Shown: positions 36,076-44,845 of the stretch, in pieces | Layout of the letters: every line of letters starts with the position of its first letter | Position numbering within the stretch: the first letter of the stretch is position 1 | Assembly (NCBI GenBank): GCA_030066015.1 | Contig: JASJCL010000020.1 | Span: forward strand, 48,968 to 112,967 | Length of the DNA stretch: 64,000 bases | Source of the DNA: Desulfosarcinaceae bacterium | GTDB lineage: Bacteria > Desulfobacterota > Desulfobacteria > Desulfobacterales > Desulfosarcinaceae | Direction of reading: 5' to 3' | Position numbers and translations under genes: made by a program | Notes under the pieces: model-generated | The model's input: only the letters and a program-made list of their open reading frames with translations | What the model was told of the DNA's origin: nothing | Databases searched by the model: none

Positions 36076-36699
36076 GTGACCCAGCTGATCGTGATCGACA
36101 ACTACGATAGCTTCACCTACAACCTGGTGCAGATGTTTAAGGTCTATGACCTGGAGATCACCGTCTTCCGCAGTGACCGGGTGGATCTGGAAACGGTGGC
36201 GGGGCTGCGCCCCGACTACCTGCTCATCAGCCCGGGGCCCAAGGATCCGGCCCACGCCGGGATCAGCTGCGCCGTGATCCGGCGATTCTACCGGGAGATC
36301 CCCATTTTGGGCGTCTGCCTGGGAATGCAGAGCATTAACGAGGTCTTTGGGGGGTGCACCCGCCGCAGTCCAGAACCCCTGCATGGCAAAACCAGCGCGG
36401 TCCACCACGACGGCCGAGGTCTCTTCGAGGGATTGCCGACGCCCTTCCTGGCGGCCCGCTACCACTCTCTGGTGACCGCTCCCCAGGCGGAATCCCTGGC
36501 CAGCGACCTGACCATCACCGCCCGGACAGCGACGGGTGTCATCATGGGGCTCTCTCATCGGCGCAGACCCTTGCACGGAGTCCAATTTCATCCAGAGAGT
36601 TTCCTCACCGAACACGGCGATCGTCTCATCGCCAATTTCCTCGCCTTGGGGCCGTTGAAGGGGACGGAGGTTGGTCATGCCCAATGCGTTCCTGCGTGA
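36076..36699 (+). CDS. pabA: Aminodeoxychorismate/anthranilate synthase glutaminase subunit
   Basis: A 207-residue class I glutamine amidotransferase supplying ammonia to its chorismate-binding partner. The GTG at 36076 is five bases after GGAGG; a TTG at 36064 is the alternative. The nucleophile region reads GVCLGMQS and the catalytic His/Glu are in GVQFHPESF; LLISPGPKDP is the oxyanion-side motif. The TrpG and PabA families are close, but the next gene is a PabB-PabC fusion and overlaps by 23 bp, so the p-aminobenzoate (folate) role is favoured. Confidence 0.9.
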   Translation: MTQLIVIDNYDSFTYNLVQMFKVYDLEITVFRSDRVDLETVAGLRPDYLLISPGPKDPAHAGISCAVIRRFYREIPILGVCLGMQSINEVFGGCTRRSPEPLHGKTSAVHHDGRGLFEGLPTPFLAARYHSLVTAPQAESLASDLTITARTATGVIMGLSHRRRPLHGVQFHPESFLTEHGDRLIANFLALGPLKGTEVGHAQCVPA

Positions 36700-38956
36700 C
36701 CTGGCGACGATTGGCCGTAGCTTCTCGGGCGTAACCACGACGCCCATCCATTTCCCGCACGCTTTTCCGACGACCGCTGCCCCGCTGGCCGCCCAAACGG
36801 GAACCGTGGTGCTCCTCAGCGGCGGCGATTTGGATTGCGCCCGCCACCACCTCCTGGCGGCCGCTCCATGGCTGCAGCTGGAGGGGCGCGGACAGAAGAT
36901 CTCAGCGGTTTTGGGCGAGACCCGGTACACTTTCGAGGCCGATCCCTTTTGGCTGCTCGAGCAGGTGATGGCCTGCCTTAAGCATCCCAAGGCGATGGGC
37001 AACCCACCGGTGAGTAACGGACTTTTCGGCTATTTGGCCTATGACCTCAAAGACCATCTCGAGGAGCTACCGCGCACGGCAGTGGATCCCTTCGGATTGC
37101 CAGACTTCTGCCTCTATGCGCCCAGTATGCTGATCGTACAGGAAACCGATCAAAATCGCGCCCGCCTTCTGACGCCAATCTACACGGCGTTGGCAGCCAC
37201 GCGGTCCGAGGTTGCCAAAGGGGTTCTGGAAGCCCAATTGGGGTCCCTACCGCCACCGAGCCCCGCCTATGGGATCAGCGGCGAATTTCACTCGAGATTC
37301 AGTGCCGCGACTTACCGGGCCGCCGTTGCGCGAATCCGAGCGTACATTGCCGCCGGCGATGTATATCAGGTCAACATGTCGCAGTGCTTTGAAGCCCCCT
37401 TCACGGGTGATCCCTATGCCCTTTTTCTGGATCTCTTCGATGCCAATCCAGCACCCTTTTTCGCTTTCGTCCAGGCCGGTGACCACCAGGTCGTTTCCAC
37501 CTCGCCGGAACGATATCTGCTTCTGCAGGGAAACGCCGTTGAGACCCGCCCCATCAAGGGCACCCGACCGCGGTCCAGCGACCCGGTCCAGGATGCGGCT
37601 CTGCGGACCGAACTGACCGCAAGCCCCAAAGACGATGCCGAGCTGAGCATGATCGTCGACTTGCTGCGCAACGATATCGGGCGGGTATGCGCCGGGGGCA
37701 GTGTGCGCGTCAGCGAACACAAGCGCGTGGAGGCTTACACCAACGTCTACCACCTGGTTTCCATCGTGGAAGGGGAACTGGAGGCGGGCAAGGATGCCAT
37801 CGATCTCCTCCGGGCCACGTTCCCCGGGGGCTCCATCACCGGCTGCCCCAAGATTCGCGCCATGGAGATCATCGATGAACTGGAGCCCACCCGGCGCCAC
37901 GTTTACACCGGCGCGATGGGCTATATCGGCTTTGACGAAACCATGGACCTCTCCATCGCCATCCGTACCGCCACAATTTCCGATGGACAGATTCGGTTTT
38001 CGGTGGGCGGCGGGGTGGTTTTCGACTCCGATCCGCAGGCCGAATACGAGGAGACGCTCCATAAAGGGCGCACCCTCATGGGCGCCTTGGCGGGCTCGGA
38101 CCAAGTGGCGGTGCCCAGGGGCGCCGGTGGCCATGCCTGGATGAACGGCCTATTGATGCCTGTCCAAGATGCCCGTCTGCCCATTGATGATCTGGGGGTG
38201 CAGTATGGCCACGGCTTTTTCGAGACCATTCGGATCCATCAGGGAGAACCCCACAACCTATCCGCCCATTTGGAGCGGTGGCGCCGCTCTTGGAACACCC
38301 TCTTCGAGGTGCCGTCTCCCGACCTCTCATGGGCGCTCATCATCGGTCAGCTCCTGGACGCCAACGGCCTCAGCGGAGCGGAAGCTGCCGTTAAACTCAT
38401 GGCGACCTACGGCTCCCCTGGCCGCAAGCCGCAGCGCCCCAATATCGTGGCCACTGCCCGACCCTACCGCCATCGATTGGCCGACCTCGGTCGGTCTGGA
38501 TTACGCCTGGGCACCTTCCCGGCGCCGATTGCCTCCCCGCTGCTGGCCCACAAGAGTCTCAATTATCTGTTCTTCCACCTGGCCGGCCAGTGGGCGGCAA
38601 CCCAGGGGGTTGAAGAAGCCCTTATCCTCGATTGCGATGGACGGGTCAGCGAGACCAACACGGCCAGCCTGCTTGTTCTAGATGGAAAGCGGGTGATTCG
38701 ACCCGCAAGCCACGGCGCTCTTCCCGGCACGATGCAGGCAGCGGTGATGGATCGTTTCCGGGCCTGGGGGTATGCCGTCGACGCACGCCCGCTCTATCCC
38801 ACCGACCTGATCCATGCTGGGGGGGTGATGGCCACCAACGCGTTGATGGGCCCTGTGCCAGTGGTTGCTGTTGATGGAGAGGCGATCGAGCCCTGCACCG
38901 CGCTCTGCCGACAATTGCACCAGGCGGTGGGTCTCGGCGAAGCATCGTTTTTCTAA
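36677..38956 (+). CDS. pabBC: Aminodeoxychorismate synthase component I fused to 4-amino-4-deoxychorismate lyase
   Basis: A 759-residue fusion. Residues about 1-465 are PabB, with the chorismate-binding core (RPIKGTRPR, GGSITGCPKIRAME, YTGAMGYI). Residues about 485-759 are a class IV PLP aminotransferase-fold lyase (PabC), with YGHGFFETIRI and the PLP lysine in AHKSLNYL. Together with PabA it converts chorismate to p-aminobenzoate. GGAGG lies six bases before the ATG at 36677. PabBC fusions exist in other bacteria. It ends the operon. Confidence 0.92.
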   Translation: MPNAFLRDLATIGRSFSGVTTTPIHFPHAFPTTAAPLAAQTGTVVLLSGGDLDCARHHLLAAAPWLQLEGRGQKISAVLGETRYTFEADPFWLLEQVMACLKHPKAMGNPPVSNGLFGYLAYDLKDHLEELPRTAVDPFGLPDFCLYAPSMLIVQETDQNRARLLTPIYTALAATRSEVAKGVLEAQLGSLPPPSPAYGISGEFHSRFSAATYRAAVARIRAYIAAGDVYQVNMSQCFEAPFTGDPYALFLDLFDANPAPFFAFVQAGDHQVVSTSPERYLLLQGNAVETRPIKGTRPRSSDPVQDAALRTELTASPKDDAELSMIVDLLRNDIGRVCAGGSVRVSEHKRVEAYTNVYHLVSIVEGELEAGKDAIDLLRATFPGGSITGCPKIRAMEIIDELEPTRRHVYTGAMGYIGFDETMDLSIAIRTATISDGQIRFSVGGGVVFDSDPQAEYEETLHKGRTLMGALAGSDQVAVPRGAGGHAWMNGLLMPVQDARLPIDDLGVQYGHGFFETIRIHQGEPHNLSAHLERWRRSWNTLFEVPSPDLSWALIIGQLLDANGLSGAEAAVKLMATYGSPGRKPQRPNIVATARPYRHRLADLGRSGLRLGTFPAPIASPLLAHKSLNYLFFHLAGQWAATQGVEEALILDCDGRVSETNTASLLVLDGKRVIRPASHGALPGTMQAAVMDRFRAWGYAVDARPLYPTDLIHAGGVMATNALMGPVPVVAVDGEAIEPCTALCRQLHQAVGLGEASFF

Positions 38957-38974
38957 ACCCGGAACCGCTCCGTA

Positions 38975-40495
38975 TCAACGCTTTGAAGAGGCGACTTCCA
39001 GGTAGCCCTTGTCCGGATGCCAACGGCGCACCCGCAGCCGATTGGGGAACGCCTGGGGCTTGTAGATCGATTTCCCCAGGAGCAGGCGCAGGCACTCCTG
39101 AATCCCCTCCGACATGGTGGGGTGGGGGTAGGTGGATTTCAGGACATCGTGGATCCCTTTGTCCTGATCCATCAGCAGGGCGATGGACATGATGGTGTTG
39201 GAGACCTGGGGGCCGCCGGCCCGCATTCCCAGTAGTTTGAACGCGTCGTCATCGGTCACCAGGATTTTAATGAATCCACGGGTGGCCCGCATGGCGATGG
39301 CCCGCGGTACCAGAGCGTTGTCATAGGTCGCCACCCGATAAGCGATGCCGCGCTCCTGGCAATCCTTCTCGCTCAACCCCACCGCGGCCACTGCCGGGTA
39401 GAAGAACATCACAGTGCTCAAGTTGTGGTAAGTGAGGGGCCAGCGCTTGATGCCAAACATGTGCTTGACGGCGTAACGACTCTCCATAACGGCCATATTG
39501 ACCAGGGCCGGTCGATGGGTCACGTCGCCAGCGGCGTAGATGTGGTTTTTCACGCAGCAGTTCTCGTCGCAGGCCAGATAGCCGTATTGATCGGCCTGGA
39601 TCCCTGCCTTTTCCAGTCGAAGCCTTGCCAATCGGGGGATGCGGCCGATGGAGACCAGCACAGTATCCACCTCGATCACCTGGGCATGCCCGTCGGCGTA
39701 GGTCAGCACCACCTCGAGGTGATCGGGTTTTTGATAGATGGTTCGGAGGCGCGCCGAGTGAAGGATGGTGACGCCGTTCTCCTCCAGATTGGCCTCAACG
39801 AAGGCACTGACATCGGCATCCTCGTAGCGCAGCACCCGTTCACGGTTGTCCACCAAGGTCACCTGGGTCTGCCTGAAGTTGGAGAAGATGGTGGCGTATT
39901 CACAGCCCGTGATACCGGCGCCGATGATCATCATGCGGCGGGGGAAATCGGTCAAGGCCAGGATGCTGTCGGAGTTGAGAATCCGGCGGTGGTCGCAGGG
40001 GATGTCGGGCAGGTCGCGGGGTGCGCTGCCGGTGGCGATGAGGAAATAATCCGCCCGGATCACCTCCTGGGAGCCGTCGGCGCGGTTGATGCCGACTTCA
40101 TGCTCGGAGACAAACTCGGCCGCGCCGGATTTGTAGGTGATGCTGCCGGGCCCGGACCAGCAGGCGGGGGAGAAGGTTTCCAGCTGGGATCGCATCTGAT
40201 ACTGCTTCTCCTTTACGGCCGCCAGGACCGTTGCGCGCAGCTCACCGTAATCGATGTCGATCAATCCGACCCGGTAGCCGCGATCTTCGCGTTTGGCGAC
40301 CGTATAATCCTTTGCCAGCTCCCACATCGTTTTTGAGGAGAGGGCACCCCATTTTACGCCAGCCCCACCGATCTCATCCGCTTCGATCAGGCAAACCCGC
40401 TTGCCCGCATCCAGGGCGCGCATGGCACCCGCGAAACCGCCGGGACCGCAGCCGATGACGCACAAATCGTATGTATCCGTGTTCTGCTGGTCCAT
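38975..40495 (-). CDS. FAD/NAD(P)-dependent oxidoreductase of the disulfide-reductase fold without redox cysteines
   Basis: A 506-residue flavoprotein of the dihydrolipoamide-dehydrogenase/SthA group. FAD-binding CVIGCGPGGFAGAMRA is near residue 12, and the NAD(P) Rossmann motif is MMIIGAGITGCEYA near 187. The AAGDV FAD motif and the dimerisation domain with YPHPTMSEG (the usual HPTxSE) are intact. The redox-active CxxxxC is replaced: GGAGVKWGALSSK has Gly and Ala at the two Cys positions, so thiol-disulfide exchange is impossible. It may be a transhydrogenase or another electron carrier. ATG at 40495 is six bases after GAGG. It is convergent with pabBC. Confidence 0.82.
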   Translation of the reverse strand: MDQQNTDTYDLCVIGCGPGGFAGAMRALDAGKRVCLIEADEIGGAGVKWGALSSKTMWELAKDYTVAKREDRGYRVGLIDIDYGELRATVLAAVKEKQYQMRSQLETFSPACWSGPGSITYKSGAAEFVSEHEVGINRADGSQEVIRADYFLIATGSAPRDLPDIPCDHRRILNSDSILALTDFPRRMMIIGAGITGCEYATIFSNFRQTQVTLVDNRERVLRYEDADVSAFVEANLEENGVTILHSARLRTIYQKPDHLEVVLTYADGHAQVIEVDTVLVSIGRIPRLARLRLEKAGIQADQYGYLACDENCCVKNHIYAAGDVTHRPALVNMAVMESRYAVKHMFGIKRWPLTYHNLSTVMFFYPAVAAVGLSEKDCQERGIAYRVATYDNALVPRAIAMRATRGFIKILVTDDDAFKLLGMRAGGPQVSNTIMSIALLMDQDKGIHDVLKSTYPHPTMSEGIQECLRLLLGKSIYKPQAFPNRLRVRRWHPDKGYLEVASSKR

Positions 40496-40954
40496 AGCCA
40501 TCCTCATGCATCGTTGAGGGTTCGGGGGATGAGGGCCCTTTGCGGCGCTTGGGCGGCGACCCCAGCGGGCATGCTAAGAATGATGGCCGCCGCCCCTCAA
40601 GTCAAGTCGATCGAATCCCCCGCCGTTCGCGAAATGGGATCGTCACGCCTCCCCGCCCTTCGGTCGCCAGCCGTGGTGAGACGATGCGGGCAATCCGCCA
40701 GCTCGCCGGTTCGCCGCTGGGCGAGTCGTTGAAACGGCCAATCACCTGAGCGCTTGGTCCCCAGCCGCCGGGCACCCCAGAATGGGCGCCGCCTGAATGG
40801 ATAAAGGACCCCCTGCAGCATGAACCGCCAATCTGTGGGTGACGGGTCTTGACAAATCCGAATTGGACCCCATTATATTCCAGAAATATTCCCCCTTTAC
40901 AAGCTTAACCAGTTGGAAAATTTCATAATACCGAAATTGAATACAGGAGAACCC
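40496..40954. other. Gene-free divergent interval before htpG, 459 bp
   Basis: Short reading frames here lack ribosome-binding sites and coding character. The only supported element is the sigma32-type promoter at 40848-40876 near the right end. The remainder is GC-rich, with no repeat or RNA structure I can defend. Confidence 0.5.
40848..40876 (+). promoter_or_regulatory. Sigma32 (heat shock) promoter of htpG
   Basis: CTTGACA (40848-40854), a 13-bp spacer, and CCCCATTAT (40868-40876) match the sigma32 consensus (CTTGAAA, 11-15 bp, CCCCATnT) almost perfectly. It lies about 80 bp before the htpG start. The same TTGACA could also be read with a sigma70-type TATATT after 19 bp, a less favourable spacing. 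Confidence 0.78.
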
Positions 40955-42883
40955 ATGTCAGCCAAGCCCGAGACCTTCCAGTTTCAAACCGAAGTCCAGC
41001 AACTGCTTAACCTCATCATCAACTCCCTCTATTCCAATCCCGATATCTTCCTGCGGGAATTGATATCCAATGCCTCCGACGCCATCGACAAGCTCCAGTT
41101 CAAGGCCCAGACCGATCCGGATATTCTGGGGGGGGATGGGGAATTCAAGATCAAGTTGAAACCGGACGGTATCGCTCAAACTTTCGAGATTTCCGACAAC
41201 GGCATCGGCATGACGCGCGATGAGATCATTGAAAACATCGGTACCATCGCCAAGAGCGGCACCGCCGCCTTTCTCGAAGCGATCGAGGCGGCCCAGAGCA
41301 GCGAGGTGCTGGCGCCAGAGCTCATCGGACAGTTTGGAGTGGGCTTCTACAGCGCCTTCATCGTGGCCAAAAAGGTGACCCTCATCACGCGCGCTGCCGG
41401 CGAAGAGACCGCCACCAAGTGGGAAAGCCATGGCGACGGCAGCTATTCACTGGAGGAGACCACTCGCGACAGCCGCGGCACCACCATCATCCTTGATCTG
41501 AAGCAGAAAGAGAAGGAGGGGAAGGATTTTACCGAGGAGTGGGTCGTGCGTGACATCGTCAAGCGCCACTCGGACTTCGTGGCGTACCCCATCGTGATGG
41601 ACGTTGAGCGCGATGAACCCATCCCGGAAGCAGAGCAGATAAAGGACAAGGAGGGCAAGCCCATTGGCGAGACCACCCGCAAGGTGGTGCGGGAGGAAAC
41701 GCTCAACTCCATGAAGGCGATCTGGACCCGTCCCAAAGACGAGGTTACCGACGAAGAGCACGAGGAGTTTTACAAGCACCTGGCCCACGACTGGAATCCG
41801 CCTCTCGAGCGTCTCCACATGAAATTTGAAGGGACCACCGAATATCAGACCTTGCTCTACATCCCCGCCAAGGCCCCTTTCGATCTCTTCCATGCCGACC
41901 GCAAACACGGTATCCAGCTCTATTGCAAGCGGGTCTTCATCATGGATGACTGCAAGGACCTTCTGCCCGAATACCTGCGCTTCGTCAAAGGAGTGGTGGA
42001 CGCGGCCGACCTCAACCTCAACGTCAGCCGCGAAATTCTCCAGCAGGATCGTCTGGTGATGAACATCCGGAAGAACCTGATCAAGAAGGTTCTCGACCTG
42101 CTGGCGAAGATGGAAGAGGATACCTACATCAAGTTCCATGAGGAGTTCGGTGCCGTCATCAAAGAGGGGATCTATACCGACCACGGCCGCAAGGAGAAGC
42201 TGGCCGCCCTGGCGCGTTACAAGAGCACCAAGAGCGACGACAAGTGGGTCTCTCTGGACACCTACATCAAGAACATGGCCGAGGGGCAGGAGGATATCTA
42301 CTACATCACCGGCGACAACCTGGCCGCACTGGCGGGCAGCCCCCACCTCGAACGGCTCAAGGCCAAGGATTACGAAGTGCTCCTCATGACAGATCCGGTG
42401 GACGAGTGGGTGGTTCAGGCGCTCACCGAGTATGACGGCAAAAAGCTCAAAAGCGCTGAAAAAGGCGACCTGAAGCTCGACGATACAGAACAGAAGGACC
42501 CTGAGACCTTCAATGCCCTGTTTGGCTTCATCAAGGGCAAGCTCGAGGAGAAGATCAAAGAGGTCAAGCCCTCGGTGCGGCTCAAAGACTCGGTGGCCTG
42601 TCTCAGCGGAGACGACTACGACATGAGCGCCTACATGGAAAAGATACTCAAATCCTCGGGCCAGGAGGTGCCCAAAACCAAGCGGATTTTGGAGCTCAAC
42701 ACCGATCATCCCCTCTTGGACAAGATCAACACACTCTTCGAGAAAGATCGCGACAACCCCGCCCTGGGCGATTACAGCCAGCTCTTGTACGACATCGCCG
42801 TTGTTGGCGAAGGCGGCAAGGTGGACAATCCAGGCGCGTTTTCGAAGATGGTCGGCGATCTGATGTCCAAGGCCATCGAGTAA
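40955..42883 (+). CDS. htpG: Chaperone protein HtpG (bacterial Hsp90)
   Basis: A 642-residue Hsp90-type ATPase chaperone. The start at 40955 has AGGAG upstream. The N-terminal GHKL ATPase includes [13 protein letters not shown] near 33-45, DNGIGM near 82, and [14 protein letters not shown] near 126. Middle and C-terminal domains are complete ([18 protein letters not shown] near 345-362). It stabilises client proteins under stress in the cytoplasm. A sigma32 promoter lies upstream and a strong terminator follows, so it is a single-gene heat-shock unit. Confidence 0.97.
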   Translation: MSAKPETFQFQTEVQQLLNLIINSLYSNPDIFLRELISNASDAIDKLQFKAQTDPDILGGDGEFKIKLKPDGIAQTFEISDNGIGMTRDEIIENIGTIAKSGTAAFLEAIEAAQSSEVLAPELIGQFGVGFYSAFIVAKKVTLITRAAGEETATKWESHGDGSYSLEETTRDSRGTTIILDLKQKEKEGKDFTEEWVVRDIVKRHSDFVAYPIVMDVERDEPIPEAEQIKDKEGKPIGETTRKVVREETLNSMKAIWTRPKDEVTDEEHEEFYKHLAHDWNPPLERLHMKFEGTTEYQTLLYIPAKAPFDLFHADRKHGIQLYCKRVFIMDDCKDLLPEYLRFVKGVVDAADLNLNVSREILQQDRLVMNIRKNLIKKVLDLLAKMEEDTYIKFHEEFGAVIKEGIYTDHGRKEKLAALARYKSTKSDDKWVSLDTYIKNMAEGQEDIYYITGDNLAALAGSPHLERLKAKDYEVLLMTDPVDEWVVQALTEYDGKKLKSAEKGDLKLDDTEQKDPETFNALFGFIKGKLEEKIKEVKPSVRLKDSVACLSGDDYDMSAYMEKILKSSGQEVPKTKRILELNTDHPLLDKINTLFEKDRDNPALGDYSQLLYDIAVVGEGGKVDNPGAFSKMVGDLMSKAIE

Positions 42884-42963
42884 CGCCGGGTCTGTCGCGC
42901 CCGTTGATTCGATACCATCTTTACTGCCCGGGCATTCGCCGACACTCCTGGGAATTGGTTCCG

Positions 42964-43000
42964 CCCCGCTGGCCATGGTGCCGGCGGGGTTTTCTATTTT
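42964..43000 (+). terminator. Intrinsic terminator of htpG
   Basis: CCCCGCTGG (42964-42972) and CCGGCGGGG (42981-42989) form a 9-bp stem with one wobble pair and an 8-nt loop, followed by TTTTCTATTTT. It is about 80 bp after the htpG stop. Confidence 0.85.
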
Positions 43001-43131
43001 GAATGTGCACTTTGCCAGTCTGTCTGCGGGTTATCTGACAAGCCGTCAGCGTGGGTTTACAAAACGATGGGCATACGGTACCCATTTGGACCTGATACAC
43101 GGATCACCAATGCAAGGGAGCCGGATCCGGC

Positions 43132-44103
43132 ATGAACCTGACCAAGTGGTTTCTACACCCCATCCTGATCTTCATCACCAGCATTATCGCCCTGGGAACC
43201 TCCCTTTCTCTCTACATCTACTGGTACGTGGAGGCCAGCAGCGGTCTGAACGCCCTTCTGAAGAAGAGTAACATCGATCCGCAGCAGGTGCTTCGGTCGG
43301 ATACCTGGGTGGTCGTACTGGTCCTCAGCATACTGGTGGGGCTGATTCTCCTGGGCATTTTGATGATCTTCATCTACAGTCAGAAAACCTTGCGCCTATA
43401 CCGGACGCAGAACAACTTCATCAACAACTTCACCCACGAACTCAAGACGCCGGTCACCTCTCTCAAACTCTTTCTCGAGACCTTCAACAAGCACGAGCTC
43501 TCCCGAGAAGCACAGCTCAAATACGTCCAGTACATGATTGCCGATGTGAGCCGGCTCACCGACACCATCGACCGCATCCTCAATCTCGCCAAGATCGAGA
43601 GCAAAAGTTACTCCGGTGAATTTGTGGATCTGGAGCTGGTGCAGTTCATCCGGCGCTTTCTCAGCAACAATGCCCATCTGTTTGAGAACTGCGCCATATC
43701 GCTCGAGAATCCTTCTCATAGTGCCTATCCGCTGACCCTCAACCCCTCCCTTTTCGAGATGCTCCTCATGAACCTGCTCACCAATGCCATCAAGTACAAC
43801 ACTACCGAAAAACCCGCGGTGGAGATCGCCTTCAGCCGCCGCGGTCGAAAGCTGGAGGTGACGTTCAGCGACAACGGGATCGGGTTTGACAAGAGCGAGA
43901 TTAAAAAGATATTCAGGAAATTCTACCAGATCGGCGACGTTGACAGCATGGGAGTGAAGGGCAGCGGACTGGGCTTGCACCTGGTTCAGATCATCGCCCG
44001 CATTCACAAGGGGCGTATCACGGCCGCCAGCAGAGGTCCCGGACAGGGTTCCCGCTTCATCCTGACCCTGCCCCTCACGGGCCACCAATGGAAGCGCGCA
44101 TGA
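43132..44103 (+). CDS. Sensor histidine kinase, membrane-bound
   Basis: A 323-residue sensor kinase. Two transmembrane helices (about 8-31 and 60-82) enclose a short periplasmic loop of only about 28 residues, so it probably senses membrane state or an interacting protein. The phospho-acceptor His is at 102 in NFTHELKTP. The ATPase has NLLTNAIKYN, DNGIGF and GSGLGLHLVQ. No HAMP or PAS domain is evident. It overlaps the response regulator gene by ATGA, forming a cognate pair. The stimulus is unknown. Confidence 0.92.
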   Translation: MNLTKWFLHPILIFITSIIALGTSLSLYIYWYVEASSGLNALLKKSNIDPQQVLRSDTWVVVLVLSILVGLILLGILMIFIYSQKTLRLYRTQNNFINNFTHELKTPVTSLKLFLETFNKHELSREAQLKYVQYMIADVSRLTDTIDRILNLAKIESKSYSGEFVDLELVQFIRRFLSNNAHLFENCAISLENPSHSAYPLTLNPSLFEMLLMNLLTNAIKYNTTEKPAVEIAFSRRGRKLEVTFSDNGIGFDKSEIKKIFRKFYQIGDVDSMGVKGSGLGLHLVQIIARIHKGRITAASRGPGQGSRFILTLPLTGHQWKRA

Positions 44104-44834
44104 CACCAACCGATAGCGCAAAAATGATTCTCATAATTGAGGATGAGGGGCACATCGCCGAAGGGCTCAAGCTGAATTTGGAGCTCCAAGGCTATACCGT
44201 CCATATCGCCGGCGACGGACCGACAGGTCTCCAACAGTGGCAGGAGTTGCGTCCCGATTTGATCGTCTTGGATATCATGCTGCCCGGCATCGACGGTCTC
44301 TCTGTATTGCAGCGCATTCGCCTCGCGGATGAACGCCTGCCGATTCTGGTCCTTTCCGCCAAAGCCGCTTCCGAGGACAAGGTTCGGGGCCTCTCCCTGG
44401 GTGTGGACGATTATCTCTCCAAGCCATTCAACCTGGAGGAGTTTCTTCTTCGCGTTGAGCGGCTCCTCACCCGCTCGCAGTGGGGGCAGGACACGGCAAA
44501 TAGCGACGCCCTCTCCGCGGCGGCAGGACCGGAAGCCTATGCGTTCGGCGATAACCGGATCGATTTTGTCAAGGCCACTGCTCTCTGCCAGCAGGGTCAC
44601 GTCCATCTCACCGAACAGGAGCTGCGCCTCCTAAAGCTTTTCATCGCCTACCGCGGAAAGCCCCTTAACCGTGAGAAGCTTCTTGAAATCGGCTGGGGGT
44701 ACACCCGAAAAACCTCCACCCGCACGGTGGACAATTTTATCGTGCGCTTGCGACGCTATTTTGAGCCAAATCCCAAAAAACCGATTTATTTCAAAAGTCT
44801 AAGATCTATCGGGTATCTCTTTGACCACGAGTGA
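44100..44834 (+). CDS. OmpR-family response regulator
   Basis: A 244-residue response regulator. The receiver has the acidic pair EDE near 14-16, the phospho-acceptor Asp58 (LIVLDIMLP), and the Lys in SKPF. A winged helix-turn-helix follows (about 145-244, LTEQELRLLKLFI, RTVDNFIVRLRRYFE). It is coupled to the histidine kinase by a 4-bp overlap. The helicase gene starts 11 bp after its stop and may belong to the same transcript. Confidence 0.93.
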   Translation: MTPTDSAKMILIIEDEGHIAEGLKLNLELQGYTVHIAGDGPTGLQQWQELRPDLIVLDIMLPGIDGLSVLQRIRLADERLPILVLSAKAASEDKVRGLSLGVDDYLSKPFNLEEFLLRVERLLTRSQWGQDTANSDALSAAAGPEAYAFGDNRIDFVKATALCQQGHVHLTEQELRLLKLFIAYRGKPLNREKLLEIGWGYTRKTSTRTVDNFIVRLRRYFEPNPKKPIYFKSLRSIGYLFDHE

Positions 44835-44845
44835 GGGGTACCGCG

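Noticed and set aside
43033..43110. Short inverted repeats upstream of the histidine kinase gene (CTGAC-aagcc-GTCAG and ATGGG...CCCAT)
   Set aside because: Five-base arms occur often by chance and there is no second copy to support an operator.
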